From contig CAVVZB010000001.1 in NCBI GenBank assembly GCA_963752695.1, forward strand, positions 310,001 through 374,000: DNA of 64,000 nt, given 5' to 3'. Below the pieces are notes generated by a model. The model saw nothing but the letters and a program-made list of their open reading frames with translations, did no database searches and was not told the origin of the DNA. Every line of letters begins with the position of its first letter. Position 1 is the stretch's first letter. This document shows, in pieces, positions 43,366-52,693 of the stretch. The position numbers and the translations under genes are program-made. This DNA is from Bog-113 sp963752695 (GTDB lineage: Bacteria > Acidobacteriota > Terriglobia > Bryobacterales > Bryobacteraceae).

Positions 43366-44229
43366 GTGGCCTCGCTCTCGCTTATGCAATCCGGAATGCC
43401 CAGCATTAGTGCCCAAAGGGTAGCTCTGCATCGTGCTGCGCACCAGTTGCTGGATCACCCGCTAGTATTCCCCGATCCTTTGGCCGTGGCTATTACTGGA
43501 GAGGAAGGCGCCGCGCTCGCTCAGTCGACGCCCAAACCGTTGGATTTTGAGTCCCGATTTATCCGGGCGTTCATGGTGGCCCGTAGCCGGTATGCGGAAG
43601 ATCAGCTAGCTGCGGCCGTGGCTAAAGGTGTAAAACAGTACGTCATCCTCGGGGCGGGCCTAGATACATTCGCGTACCGGTATTCTGACAAGAACTTTTC
43701 CGTATTCGAAGTCGATCACCCTGCGACGCAGCGGTGGAAACGGCAACGTTTAGCAGCAGTGCAAATTCATATTCCGCCGCAACTAACGTTCGTCCCGGTC
43801 GATTTCGAGAATAGTGAGCTTAGCCAGCGCCTTACCGAGTGCGGACTTCAGAAAAATCTTCCCACTTATTTTTCATGGCTTGGAGTTACTCCGTATCTAA
43901 CGCCGGAGGCGTTCGAAAGCACTTTGCGGATGGTAGCTTCAATGCCGGCCGGAAGTGGCGTTACTTTCGACTATGCCGTGGTGCGGTCATCGCTCGGCAC
44001 GTTCGAGCAAACCACGCTGGACAAGTATTCTCATCGTCTTGCCGCAATCGGTGAGCCCTTCCGGCTTTTTTTCGAACCCGTGTCGATAGCAGCGGATATG
44101 AAGAAATTCGGCTTCAGCAGAGTAGAAGATCTAGCCAGTCCGGACATCAACGATCGGTATTTCAAAGACCGGGCCGATGGGCTCCGGGTGTTTGGCGGAT
44201 TCGCTCACTTACTCAGCGCTTGGGTTTAA
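43366..44229 (+). CDS. Class I SAM-dependent methyltransferase (LCMT/TIGR00027-type)
   Basis: A protein of up to 287 residues. SAM motif I is VILGAGLDTFAYR (about 92-104), the acidic loop is FEVDHP and the WLGVTPYLTPEAF segment (about 170-182) is diagnostic for this family. Relatives include leucine-carboxyl methyltransferases and many actinobacterial O-methyltransferases. The start is unclear: GTG 43366, ATG 43384 or ATG 43396, none with a Shine-Dalgarno sequence. It stands alone between the PIG-L gene and ychF. Confidence 0.85.
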   Translation: MASLSLMQSGMPSISAQRVALHRAAHQLLDHPLVFPDPLAVAITGEEGAALAQSTPKPLDFESRFIRAFMVARSRYAEDQLAAAVAKGVKQYVILGAGLDTFAYRYSDKNFSVFEVDHPATQRWKRQRLAAVQIHIPPQLTFVPVDFENSELSQRLTECGLQKNLPTYFSWLGVTPYLTPEAFESTLRMVASMPAGSGVTFDYAVVRSSLGTFEQTTLDKYSHRLAAIGEPFRLFFEPVSIAADMKKFGFSRVEDLASPDINDRYFKDRADGLRVFGGFAHLLSAWV

Positions 44230-44249
44230 GCTCGACTGAAAACCTGTTC

Positions 44250-45353
44250 TTACAAGAATGTCTTAAAGTCCATGACATCGCCGTCTTGGACCACGTATTC
44301 TTTACCCTCAGTGCGTAATTTGCCCAGCTCTCTCGCCTTGGCGATACTTCCGCAAGCGACTAAGTCCGTGTAGGCCACGGTTTCCGCGGAGATAAAACTT
44401 TTCTCGAAATCTGAGTGAATTACTCCGGCCGCGGCTGGTGCCTTATCGCCCGCGTGAATCGTCCAGGCCCGTGATTCCTTTTCGCCCGTCGTGAGATAGG
44501 TACGTAATCCCAGAAGGTAGTAGGCGTCACGGATCAGCGTAGCCGAGCCCGACTGCTCCACGCCCAGACCGGTCAGATACTCCTCTCTCTCATCCAGGGG
44601 TAGCGTGACTAACTCCGATTCGATCTCGGCCGACACGACAACTGCCCGGGTTCCATGATGTTGCGCCACATAGTCCCGGACCTTCGACACCCACGGATTC
44701 ACATCCGGATTGGCCAATTCCTCTTCCGCAACGTTGCATGCGAAAAGAACCGGCTTGGCCGTCAATAGGAAAAAACTTTTCATGACGGCCGCTTCTTCGG
44801 GCGAAGTCTCCAGCGTAAACGCCAGTTGGCCGTTGCTAAGGTGCGGCTCCAGGCGATCGATCAGATCCAGTTCCGCCTGTGCCTTCTTGTCGCCACCCTT
44901 TGCCGCCTTTTGCTGCTTGAGGCGGCGCTTTTGTACGCTCTCCAGGTCGGCCAGTATCAGCTCGGTGTTGATTATTTCGATGTCACGGATAGGATCCACC
45001 GTATCCATCACGTGCTCGATGTCGGCATTCTCAAAACAGCGCACGACTTGAATAATCGCGTCTACCTCCCGTATGTGGCCCAGGAACTGATTCCCCAAAC
45101 CTTCGCCCGTGCTGGCCCCCTTGACCAAACCGGCAATGTCGACAAACTCGAAAATGGCGGGAACGATCTTTTGCGATTTGCTGATTTTCGCCAGGACGTC
45201 CAAACGTTCGTCGGGCACCGTCACGATTCCCTGGTTCGGTTCGATAGTGCAGAACCGATAGTTGGCGGCCATCGCCTTACGCGTCTGCGTCACGGCGTTA
45301 AAGAGAGTGCTCTTGCCGACATTCGGCAGTCCTACGATACCCGCGGATAGCAT
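44250..45353 (-). CDS. ychF: Redox-regulated ATPase/GTPase YchF
   Basis: A 367-residue Obg-related P-loop NTPase. G1 is GLPNVGKST (8-16), G3 lies in DIAGLVKGAS (about 72-81) and the NxxE motif NVAEEE (about 207) replaces NKxD, giving ATP preference. A coiled-coil domain lies in the middle and a TGS-like C-terminus ends AREL...EGKEYVVQDGDVMDFKTFL. It binds ribosomes and affects stress responses. The length matches the family exactly. It is divergent from the TPR/barrel gene. Confidence 0.97.
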   Translation of the reverse strand: MLSAGIVGLPNVGKSTLFNAVTQTRKAMAANYRFCTIEPNQGIVTVPDERLDVLAKISKSQKIVPAIFEFVDIAGLVKGASTGEGLGNQFLGHIREVDAIIQVVRCFENADIEHVMDTVDPIRDIEIINTELILADLESVQKRRLKQQKAAKGGDKKAQAELDLIDRLEPHLSNGQLAFTLETSPEEAAVMKSFFLLTAKPVLFACNVAEEELANPDVNPWVSKVRDYVAQHHGTRAVVVSAEIESELVTLPLDEREEYLTGLGVEQSGSATLIRDAYYLLGLRTYLTTGEKESRAWTIHAGDKAPAAAGVIHSDFEKSFISAETVAYTDLVACGSIAKARELGKLRTEGKEYVVQDGDVMDFKTFL

Positions 45354-45361
45354 GGACCTTC

Positions 45362-45367
45362 AGTGTA
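45362..45367 (-). promoter_or_regulatory. Possible -10 element (TACACT) of ychF
   Basis: On the minus strand TACACT ends eight bases before ATG 45353. The bases between (GAAGGTCC) could alternatively act as a weak ribosome binding site for a transcript starting further upstream. Confidence 0.35.
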
Positions 45368-45448
45368 TCGGCCTCGTCCGCGCCGGGCACACTCCCGCAA
45401 TCCAGTTGAGAATCTCTTCGGGGCGGGGAGCACTAGTACTCCGAACTC

Positions 45449-47488
45449 ATGAAGGTAGTTCTCATCCTCTTGCTGCTTTCCGCGGCCGCTCGAGCGGAAG
45501 AAGATCCGGCGTACCGCATCCTCACGAAGGCATACCAGGAACTTCACGCGCGAGATTACGATCAAGCTGTCGCCGATTTCGCCACCGCTGTCAGGCTCTC
45601 TCCCGAACGGGCCGACATCCGCAAAGATCTGGCCTACACATATCTGAAAATCGGCGAGCCGGAGCTGGCGCGCGACCAATTCGGTGAAGCGATGAAGCTT
45701 ACACCGTCGGACACGCACGTCGCGCTCGAATACGCTTTCCTGTGTTACGAGGCACAGGATCGCGTGGGGCATGGCGACGCGATTACCTGGAAAGCCACGG
45801 CGCGGCGCATCTTCGATCGCGTTCGCAACTCCGGTGACGAGCAGTCCCGCGCAACCGCCGAGCAGGCCTTTCAAAATATCGATGCCCCGCTTGCCGCCGG
45901 CATTGATCGTTGGACGAAAGCATTGGCGATCGGTCCGGAGTCGTTTTCGGCGCATTTCGAACTGGCCGAACTGGCCGAACAACGAGACCAGCTGGAGCTG
46001 GCGGCCGAGCATTACCGCCGGGCTTGGCAAATGCTTCCCGAGCGCAAGAGCGTTCTCCTCGATTACGGGCGCGTCCTGCTCCGGCTTACACACACCGCCG
46101 ATGGCAATGCGGCGCTTCTGGCAGCGTCGCGGGGCGGCGAACCACGCGCCGCTGAACTCGCGCGGGCTTTGCTGCCCACCCGCTACCCATACGTCTATGA
46201 GTTCCGCCGCGCACTCGAACTCGATCCTCATAACATCGAACTCCACCGCGAACTTGCCTACCTTTTGCTGCGAATGGCGGATCGCCACGAAGCGTCGCCA
46301 CTCGAAGCCGAGGTGGAATTTCGCACGATCGTCGATACCGAACCGTCCGACCTGCTATCGGCCGCGCAGTTAGGCTTCCTCTACTTGTCGCGCAACGAAA
46401 CCGCGAAGGCCACGCCGGTTTTGCAGCGCGTGCTGGACGGAGACGACGACGATTTAGCTAACCGCGTTCGCGTCGCCCTGCATCTGCCTCAGAAACTCAA
46501 GAGACCGGCGAATTCCCAGGAAGCAGCAGCTGAAGCGAGGATCATGGCGGAACGGAGCCTACAGGCGGGCTATCTCAAGGACGCACTTCGCTTTTTGAAG
46601 CTTGCGCATCAGGCCGATCCGGTTGACTTCTCCCTGATTCTCAAACTCGGCAGCGTGTACAACATGCTGCATGACGACACAACGGCGGTACGCTGGTTCG
46701 CTCTAGCGCGGCGCGGCGACGATGACGCTATCTCCGACAAAGCGGGTCTGAGTCTTGACGTTTTGCGCCCCGGCGTGGAGCGCTTTCGAACGACTTTCTG
46801 GTCTTACCCCGTCTTCTCCACCCGCTGGCACGACATCTTCGCCTATTCGCAAGTAAAGTCCGAAATGAAGCTCAACTGGACCAGTTGGTTCCGGCCCTAT
46901 CTGTCGGTGCGCTTCGTGGGCGACACGCGCCAGACGCTCCCCGGCAACGGTCCCAATCCGCTCTACCTTTCCGAGAGCGCGTTCATCGTGGGCGCTGGCA
47001 TTGGATCGCGCGTTTGGCACGGCGCCCGGCTCTGGGCCGAAGCCGGCTCGTCCATGGGCTACCTAAGCGGGCACTTGCTTCCGGATTACCGCGGCGGCCT
47101 CACCTGGTCGCGTTCAGGAGGAACGGGAATCCTCGCGAAAGAGCGCGGTCTGTTCTGGGAGACTAACGACGACCTTATCTACGTCAGCCGTTTCGATCAC
47201 GACACGCTCGGCTACACGCAGAGCCGCGTGGGCTACACTCCGGCAACTGCTCCGCTGCAGACCCAATGGTTCTGGAATCTCAACGTCACAAGCGACCTGA
47301 AGCGCCAATACTGGGCAAATTACTTCGAGCTCGGGCCGGGCGTTCGCTTTCACTGGGCGGGCACCCCGGACGCGCTCACCTTCTCCGCCAGTGCCCTCCG
47401 TGGCGTCTACCTCGTGAATCAGGGCAATCCTCGAAAGCCCAACTTCAACGATCTGCGCCTGGGCTTCTGGTACGCGTTTACCCGGTAA
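45449..47488 (+). CDS. TPR protein with C-terminal outer-membrane-barrel-like domain (NfrA-like)
   Basis: A 679-residue exported protein (signal peptide 1-16, ending ARAEE). TPR-like repeats fill residues about 20-420 (for example YQELHARDYDQAVADFATAVRL and DLAYTYLKIGEPELARDQF). From about 440 to the end the chain is aromatic and beta-rich (WTSWFRPYLSVRFVG, GGLTWSRSGGTG, LRLGFWYAFTR), like the C-terminal part of NfrA and the TPR-porin layout of PgaA and BcsC, which export polysaccharides through the outer membrane. No synthase or polymerase is encoded beside it. The sugar cluster 9 kb away is a possible partner, but that is only a guess. Confidence 0.75.
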   Translation: MKVVLILLLLSAAARAEEDPAYRILTKAYQELHARDYDQAVADFATAVRLSPERADIRKDLAYTYLKIGEPELARDQFGEAMKLTPSDTHVALEYAFLCYEAQDRVGHGDAITWKATARRIFDRVRNSGDEQSRATAEQAFQNIDAPLAAGIDRWTKALAIGPESFSAHFELAELAEQRDQLELAAEHYRRAWQMLPERKSVLLDYGRVLLRLTHTADGNAALLAASRGGEPRAAELARALLPTRYPYVYEFRRALELDPHNIELHRELAYLLLRMADRHEASPLEAEVEFRTIVDTEPSDLLSAAQLGFLYLSRNETAKATPVLQRVLDGDDDDLANRVRVALHLPQKLKRPANSQEAAAEARIMAERSLQAGYLKDALRFLKLAHQADPVDFSLILKLGSVYNMLHDDTTAVRWFALARRGDDDAISDKAGLSLDVLRPGVERFRTTFWSYPVFSTRWHDIFAYSQVKSEMKLNWTSWFRPYLSVRFVGDTRQTLPGNGPNPLYLSESAFIVGAGIGSRVWHGARLWAEAGSSMGYLSGHLLPDYRGGLTWSRSGGTGILAKERGLFWETNDDLIYVSRFDHDTLGYTQSRVGYTPATAPLQTQWFWNLNVTSDLKRQYWANYFELGPGVRFHWAGTPDALTFSASALRGVYLVNQGNPRKPNFNDLRLGFWYAFTR

Positions 47489-47499
47489 ACTGGAGGGAG

Positions 47500-49527
47500 A
47501 TGGACACCCCCAATCCCCTGCTGGAAATTCGCTTCGAAATCCCGTTTGACCAGGTACGCACGGAGCACGTCGAACCAGCGATTCGTGAGTTGATCGCAAC
47601 GTCTCAGAAGCAAATCGATGCCGTGGCGTCCGTCTCCGGACCGCGCACCTACGCCAACACCATGCTGGCGTTGGAGCGTGCCACCGAAAATCTGGATTAC
47701 GCGATGACCGTGGTCCGTCATATCGAGTCGGTCGCCACTTCGCCCGAACTGCGTGCCGCCTTCAACGCCGTCCAGCCGGAAGCCAGCGCTTTCTACTCCT
47801 CGATTCCGCTGAATGAGTCGATTTGGGGCGCGTTAAAAGCTTTCTCCGAAACTGTGGAAGCACGCGCGCTCACCGGTCCCCGCAAGCGCTTCGTTAAAAA
47901 GACATTGGATTCCTTCCGCCGGCATGGCGCGGAATTGGACGCCGAAGGCAAAAAGCGCCTGGCTGAAATCGACGTCGAACTAACCGTAATTACCACTCGC
48001 TTCGGCGAGAACACGCTCGACGCGACCAATGCGTGGGAGTGCATCATCGAAGATGAAACGCGGTTAGCGGGTCTTCCCCCTTCAGCCATTGCTGCCGCCC
48101 GCGACTCGGCTGCTCAGAAAGGCCGCGAAGGCTACCGCTTCACCCTCCAGGCGCCCAGCTTTATCGCTTTGATGACGTATCTGGACGATGCGGGGATTCG
48201 GGAACAGGCCTATCGCGCCTACCAATCGCGAGCGGTTGCCGCGCCTTTCGACAATCGAGAGTTGGTCACCAATATTCTTGCTCTGCGAGCCGAGCGCGCC
48301 CACATGCTCGGTTACTCCAATTTCGCGGACCTGGTTCTCGAAGAGCGCATGGCGCACACCGGCGAGCACGCTCTTGAATTCCTGCACGACCTGGAACATA
48401 AAACCGTCGCCGCCTTCGACAATGAAAACCGCGAGTTGACCACTTTCGCGGGGCGTGAACTTTCTGCTTGGGATGTCGGCTACTACGCCGAGAAGCAACG
48501 CCAATCCCTCTACGATTTCGACGAAGAAGCCCTTCGCCCGTACTTCCCCGCCGATCGCGTGGTGAGCGGTATGTTCGACATCGTCGAGCGGCTCTATGGC
48601 ATCCACGTGACGGAACGAACCGGCCGCCCGGTTTGGCATCCCGACGTCAAGGTCTACGAAGTTCGCGACGCCGACCACACGCTCCTGGGTGAGTTCTATG
48701 CCGACTGGTTTCCGCGTGAGTCCAAGCGCGGCGGCGCCTGGATGGATGCATTTATCACCGGCGACCCGATCCCGCATCTCGGAACCATCTGCGGAAACAT
48801 GACGCCGCCGCTGGCCGGTCAACCCGCGCTGCTTACCCATCGCGAAGTCGAAACCATCTTCCACGAGTTCGGGCACTTGCTGCACCACACCCTCAGCAAC
48901 GTGGACGTTAGGAGCATGGCTGGAACCTCTGTCGCCTGGGACTTCGTCGAACTACCGTCGCAGATCATGGAAAACTGGTGCTGGGAACGCGAAGCTCTCG
49001 ATCTATTCGCCCGGCACTGGCAAACCGGTGATCCCATTCCGGACGAGTTGTTCCGGAAAATGAAGCGTGCCCGTACCTTCCGGGGCGCCAATATGCAAAT
49101 GCGGCAGCTTGGCTTCTCCATCACCGATTTGCTTCTGCACACCGATTTTTCGCCGGCCCGCGATGGCGACGTCGTGGCCTATTCCAAGCGCATTCTTCAG
49201 CGCTTCACTCCCACCCAGCTGCCTGATGATCATGCCTCTATCTGCAGCTTCACGCACTTGTTTTCCAGCCCGGTCGGTTACGGCGCTGGCTATTACTCGT
49301 ACAAGTGGGCCGAAGTTCTGGACGCCGATGCGTTCACCCGCTTCCGGGACGAAGGAATCTTCAGTGGTGAGGTGGGCCGCGACTTCCGCGACAAAATCCT
49401 GTCCAAGGGAGACACCCAGGATCCCGCCGAACTTTATCGCGATTTTATGGGCCGCGATCCCGATCCCAACGCCCTGCTGATCCGCGCTGGGTTGGCGCCA
49501 CTGGAAGAACTGGACATCGTCGCTTAG
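47500..49527 (+). CDS. M3-family oligopeptidase (oligopeptidase A/Dcp-like)
   Basis: A 675-residue zinc peptidase. ATG 47500 is preceded by GGAGGG (47492-47497), and the protein starts MDTPNPLLEIRFEIPFD, as expected for the family; the frame is open further upstream only by chance. The active site is FHEFGHLLHH (HExxH) and the downstream ligand lies in the ENWCWERE segment. The GAGYYSYKWAEVLDADAF region is typical of oligopeptidase A. It is cytoplasmic and degrades peptides up to about 20 residues, including cleaved signal peptides. It lies 11 bases after the TPR/barrel gene. Confidence 0.95.
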   Translation: MDTPNPLLEIRFEIPFDQVRTEHVEPAIRELIATSQKQIDAVASVSGPRTYANTMLALERATENLDYAMTVVRHIESVATSPELRAAFNAVQPEASAFYSSIPLNESIWGALKAFSETVEARALTGPRKRFVKKTLDSFRRHGAELDAEGKKRLAEIDVELTVITTRFGENTLDATNAWECIIEDETRLAGLPPSAIAAARDSAAQKGREGYRFTLQAPSFIALMTYLDDAGIREQAYRAYQSRAVAAPFDNRELVTNILALRAERAHMLGYSNFADLVLEERMAHTGEHALEFLHDLEHKTVAAFDNENRELTTFAGRELSAWDVGYYAEKQRQSLYDFDEEALRPYFPADRVVSGMFDIVERLYGIHVTERTGRPVWHPDVKVYEVRDADHTLLGEFYADWFPRESKRGGAWMDAFITGDPIPHLGTICGNMTPPLAGQPALLTHREVETIFHEFGHLLHHTLSNVDVRSMAGTSVAWDFVELPSQIMENWCWEREALDLFARHWQTGDPIPDELFRKMKRARTFRGANMQMRQLGFSITDLLLHTDFSPARDGDVVAYSKRILQRFTPTQLPDDHASICSFTHLFSSPVGYGAGYYSYKWAEVLDADAFTRFRDEGIFSGEVGRDFRDKILSKGDTQDPAELYRDFMGRDPDPNALLIRAGLAPLEELDIVA

Positions 49528-49537
49528 CCCCGGCTGT

Positions 49538-49543
49538 TATCCT
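49538..49543 (+). promoter_or_regulatory. Possible -10 element (TATCCT) of the small ATPase gene
   Basis: TATCCT ends eight bases before ATG 49552 with no Shine-Dalgarno in between. The same hexamer precedes the lipoprotein gene (37890) and cmk (16202). Confidence 0.38.
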
Positions 49544-49551
49544 GACGCCAA

Positions 49552-50154
49552 ATGTTCCTTCGCATTCTGGCCCACCCGGTTTTTGTCAATCTGAACTTTC
49601 ATATGCCGGTGACAGTGGATCTTTCCCACCCGCTCGTCATGATTACCGGTGACAACGGATCGGGCAAGAGCACGTTATTACACTCAATCTTTTACGCCCT
49701 GAAGAACGAGAAAGTGGACGGATTTATCTATCGCTGGCAATCCGCACCAGAGAACGCGGCGAACTCTGTTTACCTTTTCGATGCCGAGCAGCACAACCCC
49801 CGCATGCAGATGGAGCATTTCAAGGATCAGCCCCAAATGCGGGAATTTCTAGAATCCGCCAGCCACGGACAAGTGATGCTTTCTCTGTTTCGAGAAAGCT
49901 TCCCCAAGCTCCCCGACGGCACCGTTCTACTGCTGGATGAGCCGGAAATGGCGCTTTCGGTCTCCAACCAGCGGCGTGTCCTCAAGATGCTTCAGGAACT
50001 AGTGGAGCAGAAGCACTTTCGGATCATTTGCGCCACCCATTCGCCCGTCTTATTGGATTCCCCAGCCACCTACGTCATCAACCTGGACGAATACATCAAC
50101 AGGAATGTTTTGCCCACAGACATGGGAGTGGAAGGTGCCAGCACCATTCAGTAA
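49552..50154 (+). CDS. Small ABC/AAA-type ATPase (single domain)
   Basis: A 200-residue protein. Walker A is GDNGSGKST (33-41), Walker B is VLLLDEPEMALS (about 124-135) and the switch histidine is in CATHSPVLL (about 161-169). The DEPExxLS form resembles OLD/RecF-like ATPases rather than transporter subunits. The ABC signature region is compressed: the segment between the P-loop and Walker B is only about 80 residues. No TOPRIM nuclease domain and no permease partner are encoded nearby. The function is unknown. Confidence 0.75.
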   Translation: MFLRILAHPVFVNLNFHMPVTVDLSHPLVMITGDNGSGKSTLLHSIFYALKNEKVDGFIYRWQSAPENAANSVYLFDAEQHNPRMQMEHFKDQPQMREFLESASHGQVMLSLFRESFPKLPDGTVLLLDEPEMALSVSNQRRVLKMLQELVEQKHFRIICATHSPVLLDSPATYVINLDEYINRNVLPTDMGVEGASTIQ

Positions 50155-50185
50155 GTTCACCATTTCGACTCGCCGGCCCGCCCCT

Positions 50186-50191
50186 TAGAAT
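50186..50191 (+). promoter_or_regulatory. Possible -10 element (TAGAAT) of polX
   Basis: TAGAAT ends six bases before ATG 50198. With the usual spacing, transcription would start at or near the ATG itself, giving a leaderless message. Confidence 0.42.
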
Positions 50192-50197
50192 TGGGAC

Positions 50198-51961
50198 ATG
50201 TCCAGTCCCGGCTTGAACCTCGACAATCGCGAATACTCCCGCATTCTCGCCGAGACTGCCGATCTCATGGAGATCGCCGGCGATGACAGCTTTCGCATTC
50301 GCAGTTATCGCAACGCGGCCGCCGCTATCGAGGGCTACCCGGAACGCATCGAGACTATCCTGGGAAACCCGGAACGTAAGGTGACCGAGGTTCCAGGGAT
50401 CGGCAAGGGTCTAGCGGCGGTTCTCTGTGAGATCCGAGCATCCGGCTCGTTTGCCATCCGGGAACAACTACTCGCCAAATATCCGCCTACCGCGCTCGAG
50501 TTTCTCAAGATCCAGGGCTTGGGACCGAAGACGATCGCGCTTCTGTTCGAGCATTTTCACGTAACAACGATGGACGATCTGGAGCGCCTTTGCCGCGAAG
50601 AGAAGATTCGCGAGCTGCCGCGCATGGGCGCCAAGACAGAAGAAAAAATCCTGCGTTCCATCGAGCAATACAAGCTGCGCACCGGTCGCTTCCTTCTAAG
50701 CTTCGGGGAAGGTATCGCTTCCGAACTGATGGCGTTTCTGGCCGATGTGGACGGCATCACCTCCATCATTCCCGCTGGAAGTTTACGGCGCGGCAAGGAA
50801 ACCATTGGCGACCTCGACCTGCTGATCACCGGACCCGGCGCAGCCGCCGCACTGGATCGCGCCGCAACCTTCCCCCGCATCCACGAAGTGCTCGGCCGGG
50901 GTCAAAACAAGCTAAGCGTGAAGATCGGCCGCGAAGGACTGCAAGTGGACATTCGCGCGCTCTCCCAAGAGAGCCACGGTTCCGCGATGCAATACTTCAC
51001 CGGCAGTAAAGAGCACAACGTGGCCGTACGAATCCGGGCCGTGAAAATGGGTCTCAAGTTAAGCGAATACGGCCTGTTTCGGATCGAAGATGACGTGCGT
51101 GTCGCCGGTGATTCTGAGCAGGGCGTTTACGAAGCGCTCGGTCTCCAGTGGATGCCCCCGGAGATGCGCGAAAATGCGGGCGAATTGGAATTGGCCGCCG
51201 AGCATTCGCTTCCGCGACTGATCGAGCTTGCCGATATCCGCGGCGACTTGCACATGCACACCACCGCCACCGACGGGCGCGCCACACTCGAAGAAATGGC
51301 CGAAGCCGCCCGCGCACGCGGCCTCGAATACATCGCCATCACCGACCACTCGAAGGCCATCGCCATGTCGTTCGGCCTTGACGAAACCCGGGTGGAAGCC
51401 TTTGCCGCGCGCGTTCGCGAAATCAATGCCTCCGGACATCTCGGCATTCATGTCTTCTCCGGCATCGAGTGCGACATCTTGCGGGATGGCACTCTCGACC
51501 TGTCCTGGGACGCGCTGGCCCAGCTCGATTTCGTGATCGGCAGCGTCCATAGCTCCATGAACCTCGAACCCGCCGAGATGACAGACCGGCTCCTGCACGC
51601 GCTCGAGTGCCCCCACTTGCGGCTGTTAGGGCATCCGACTGGCCGCCTGCTCCTTCATCGCGACCAGTACCCCTACGATTTCGATCGAGTGGCGACGCAA
51701 GCCGTCAATCGCGGTGTGGCGCTGGAAATAAACGCCAGTCCTGAGCGGCTGGACCTTGGTGCGCACCTGGCCCGGATCGCGCGTGCCAAGGGCGCGAAAT
51801 TCTGCATCGACACCGATGCCCATCACCCCAGACACCTGCTGAACATGCGTTACGGAGTCTTCACCGCTCGCCGGGCCTGGCTGCAGCGCGAAGATGTCTT
51901 GAACACGCTGCCCCTGGATCAGTTCCGGAACGCGATTGCGCACTCACGGCAGCTCAGATGA
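50198..51961 (+). CDS. polX: Bacterial PolX: family X DNA polymerase with PHP exonuclease domain
   Basis: A 587-residue enzyme. The N-terminal POLXc part has helix-hairpin-helix elements (VPGIGKGLAAVL near 65; IQGLGPKTIALL near 106) and the polymerase site GSLRRGKETIGDLDLLI (about 190-206, metal-binding DLD). The C-terminal PHP domain begins at GDLHMHTTATDG (about 348), with ITDHSKA and DTDAHHP supplying further metal ligands and 3'-5' exonuclease or phosphatase activity. It fills short gaps in base-excision repair. It appears to have its own promoter, and its stop overlaps the Nudix gene start by four bases. Confidence 0.96.
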   Translation: MSSPGLNLDNREYSRILAETADLMEIAGDDSFRIRSYRNAAAAIEGYPERIETILGNPERKVTEVPGIGKGLAAVLCEIRASGSFAIREQLLAKYPPTALEFLKIQGLGPKTIALLFEHFHVTTMDDLERLCREEKIRELPRMGAKTEEKILRSIEQYKLRTGRFLLSFGEGIASELMAFLADVDGITSIIPAGSLRRGKETIGDLDLLITGPGAAAALDRAATFPRIHEVLGRGQNKLSVKIGREGLQVDIRALSQESHGSAMQYFTGSKEHNVAVRIRAVKMGLKLSEYGLFRIEDDVRVAGDSEQGVYEALGLQWMPPEMRENAGELELAAEHSLPRLIELADIRGDLHMHTTATDGRATLEEMAEAARARGLEYIAITDHSKAIAMSFGLDETRVEAFAARVREINASGHLGIHVFSGIECDILRDGTLDLSWDALAQLDFVIGSVHSSMNLEPAEMTDRLLHALECPHLRLLGHPTGRLLLHRDQYPYDFDRVATQAVNRGVALEINASPERLDLGAHLARIARAKGAKFCIDTDAHHPRHLLNMRYGVFTARRAWLQREDVLNTLPLDQFRNAIAHSRQLR

Positions 51962-52491
51962 TAGAACCAAGTGATATGAAGATGATCTCTTCGCAAGAGG
52001 TATACAACTGCAAGCTGTTCCGCGTCACCGAAGACGAGGCCGAAGACGAGGGCTTTCATCTGAAGCGCTCCATCGTCCGGCATCGCGGTTCGGCGGTGAT
52101 GATGGCCGTCGACGAGAATGACCGGGTTTTGCTGGTTCGGCAGTTCCGCTTGCCCGCCTCCAAGAACCTCTGGGAGCTGCCCGCTGGCAAAGTAGACGAA
52201 GGTGAAACCGTCGACCAAACCGCCCAGCGCGAATTGATCGAAGAGACGGGATACCGCGCTCAAAACTGGAAAGCGCTCACTAGCTTCTTCCCCAGCCCGG
52301 GATACGTGGAAGAGAAGATGACCATTTTCCTCGCTACCGGCCTCACCGAAGGCGAGGCGCAGCCCATGGACGACGAACGAATCGAGAAACGCTGGTTCAC
52401 GCGCGACGAAATTGACCGCATGATCCGGTCCGGCGAGATTGAGGACGGCAAGACCTTGATCGGCTACCTGCTCTGGTCAAGGTTCCAGTAG
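51958..52491 (+). CDS. Nudix hydrolase (ADP-ribose pyrophosphatase-like)
   Basis: A protein of up to 177 residues. The Nudix box is G-KVDEG-E-TVDQTAQ-RELIEETG (about 81-101), fully conserved. VRQFRLPASKNLWELPAGK before it and FFPSPGYVEEKM after it are typical of ADP-ribose/NDP-sugar pyrophosphatases. It clears ADP-ribose or sugar nucleotides. The upstream ATG overlaps the polX stop; ATG 51976 is another possible start. Confidence 0.92.
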   Translation: MIEPSDMKMISSQEVYNCKLFRVTEDEAEDEGFHLKRSIVRHRGSAVMMAVDENDRVLLVRQFRLPASKNLWELPAGKVDEGETVDQTAQRELIEETGYRAQNWKALTSFFPSPGYVEEKMTIFLATGLTEGEAQPMDDERIEKRWFTRDEIDRMIRSGEIEDGKTLIGYLLWSRFQ

Positions 52492-52493
52492 CC

Positions 52494-52679
52494 GTGTGGC
52501 CCCTCCGCTCCCGATGGTTCGCCTGGTGGTACGCCGCTATCGCTGTAGGCTTCGTGCTGCTCGCAATCACACAAGGCGTGTTACAGCGCGGCTTTTGGCA
52601 GATTGCGGTGCGCGTCCTGATTGCACTCGGCTTCGCGGCTCTGTCCGTATTTGAATTCCAAACTCGCGACAAGCGATAG
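52494..52679 (+). CDS. Small two-span membrane protein
   Basis: A 61-residue frame with GTG start, two bases after the Nudix stop. Two hydrophobic segments (about 11-29 and 37-53) are separated by a QRGFWQ loop, and the end is charged (QTRDKR). No family was recognised. The tight spacing to the upstream gene and the clean membrane pattern support a real gene. Confidence 0.55.
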   Translation: MWPLRSRWFAWWYAAIAVGFVLLAITQGVLQRGFWQIAVRVLIALGFAALSVFEFQTRDKR

Positions 52680-52693
52680 GAAAAAGCCCAGCT

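Noticed and set aside
45427..45442. Near-palindrome GGAGCACTAGTACTCC before the TPR/barrel gene
   Set aside because: One mismatched pair and no second copy; cannot be separated from chance.
45332..46288. 318-codon open frame on the minus strand
   Set aside because: It lies opposite the TPR/barrel gene and the start of ychF, has no recognisable domain, and reflects the high-GC antisense frame.
48082..48888. 268-codon open frame on the minus strand
   Set aside because: Fully antisense to the M3 peptidase, with low-complexity composition and no motif.
49552..51961. Small ATPase plus polX as a phage-defence unit
   Set aside because: PolX is an ordinary repair enzyme with all its motifs, the two genes seem to have separate promoters, and no mobile or defence neighbours are present.
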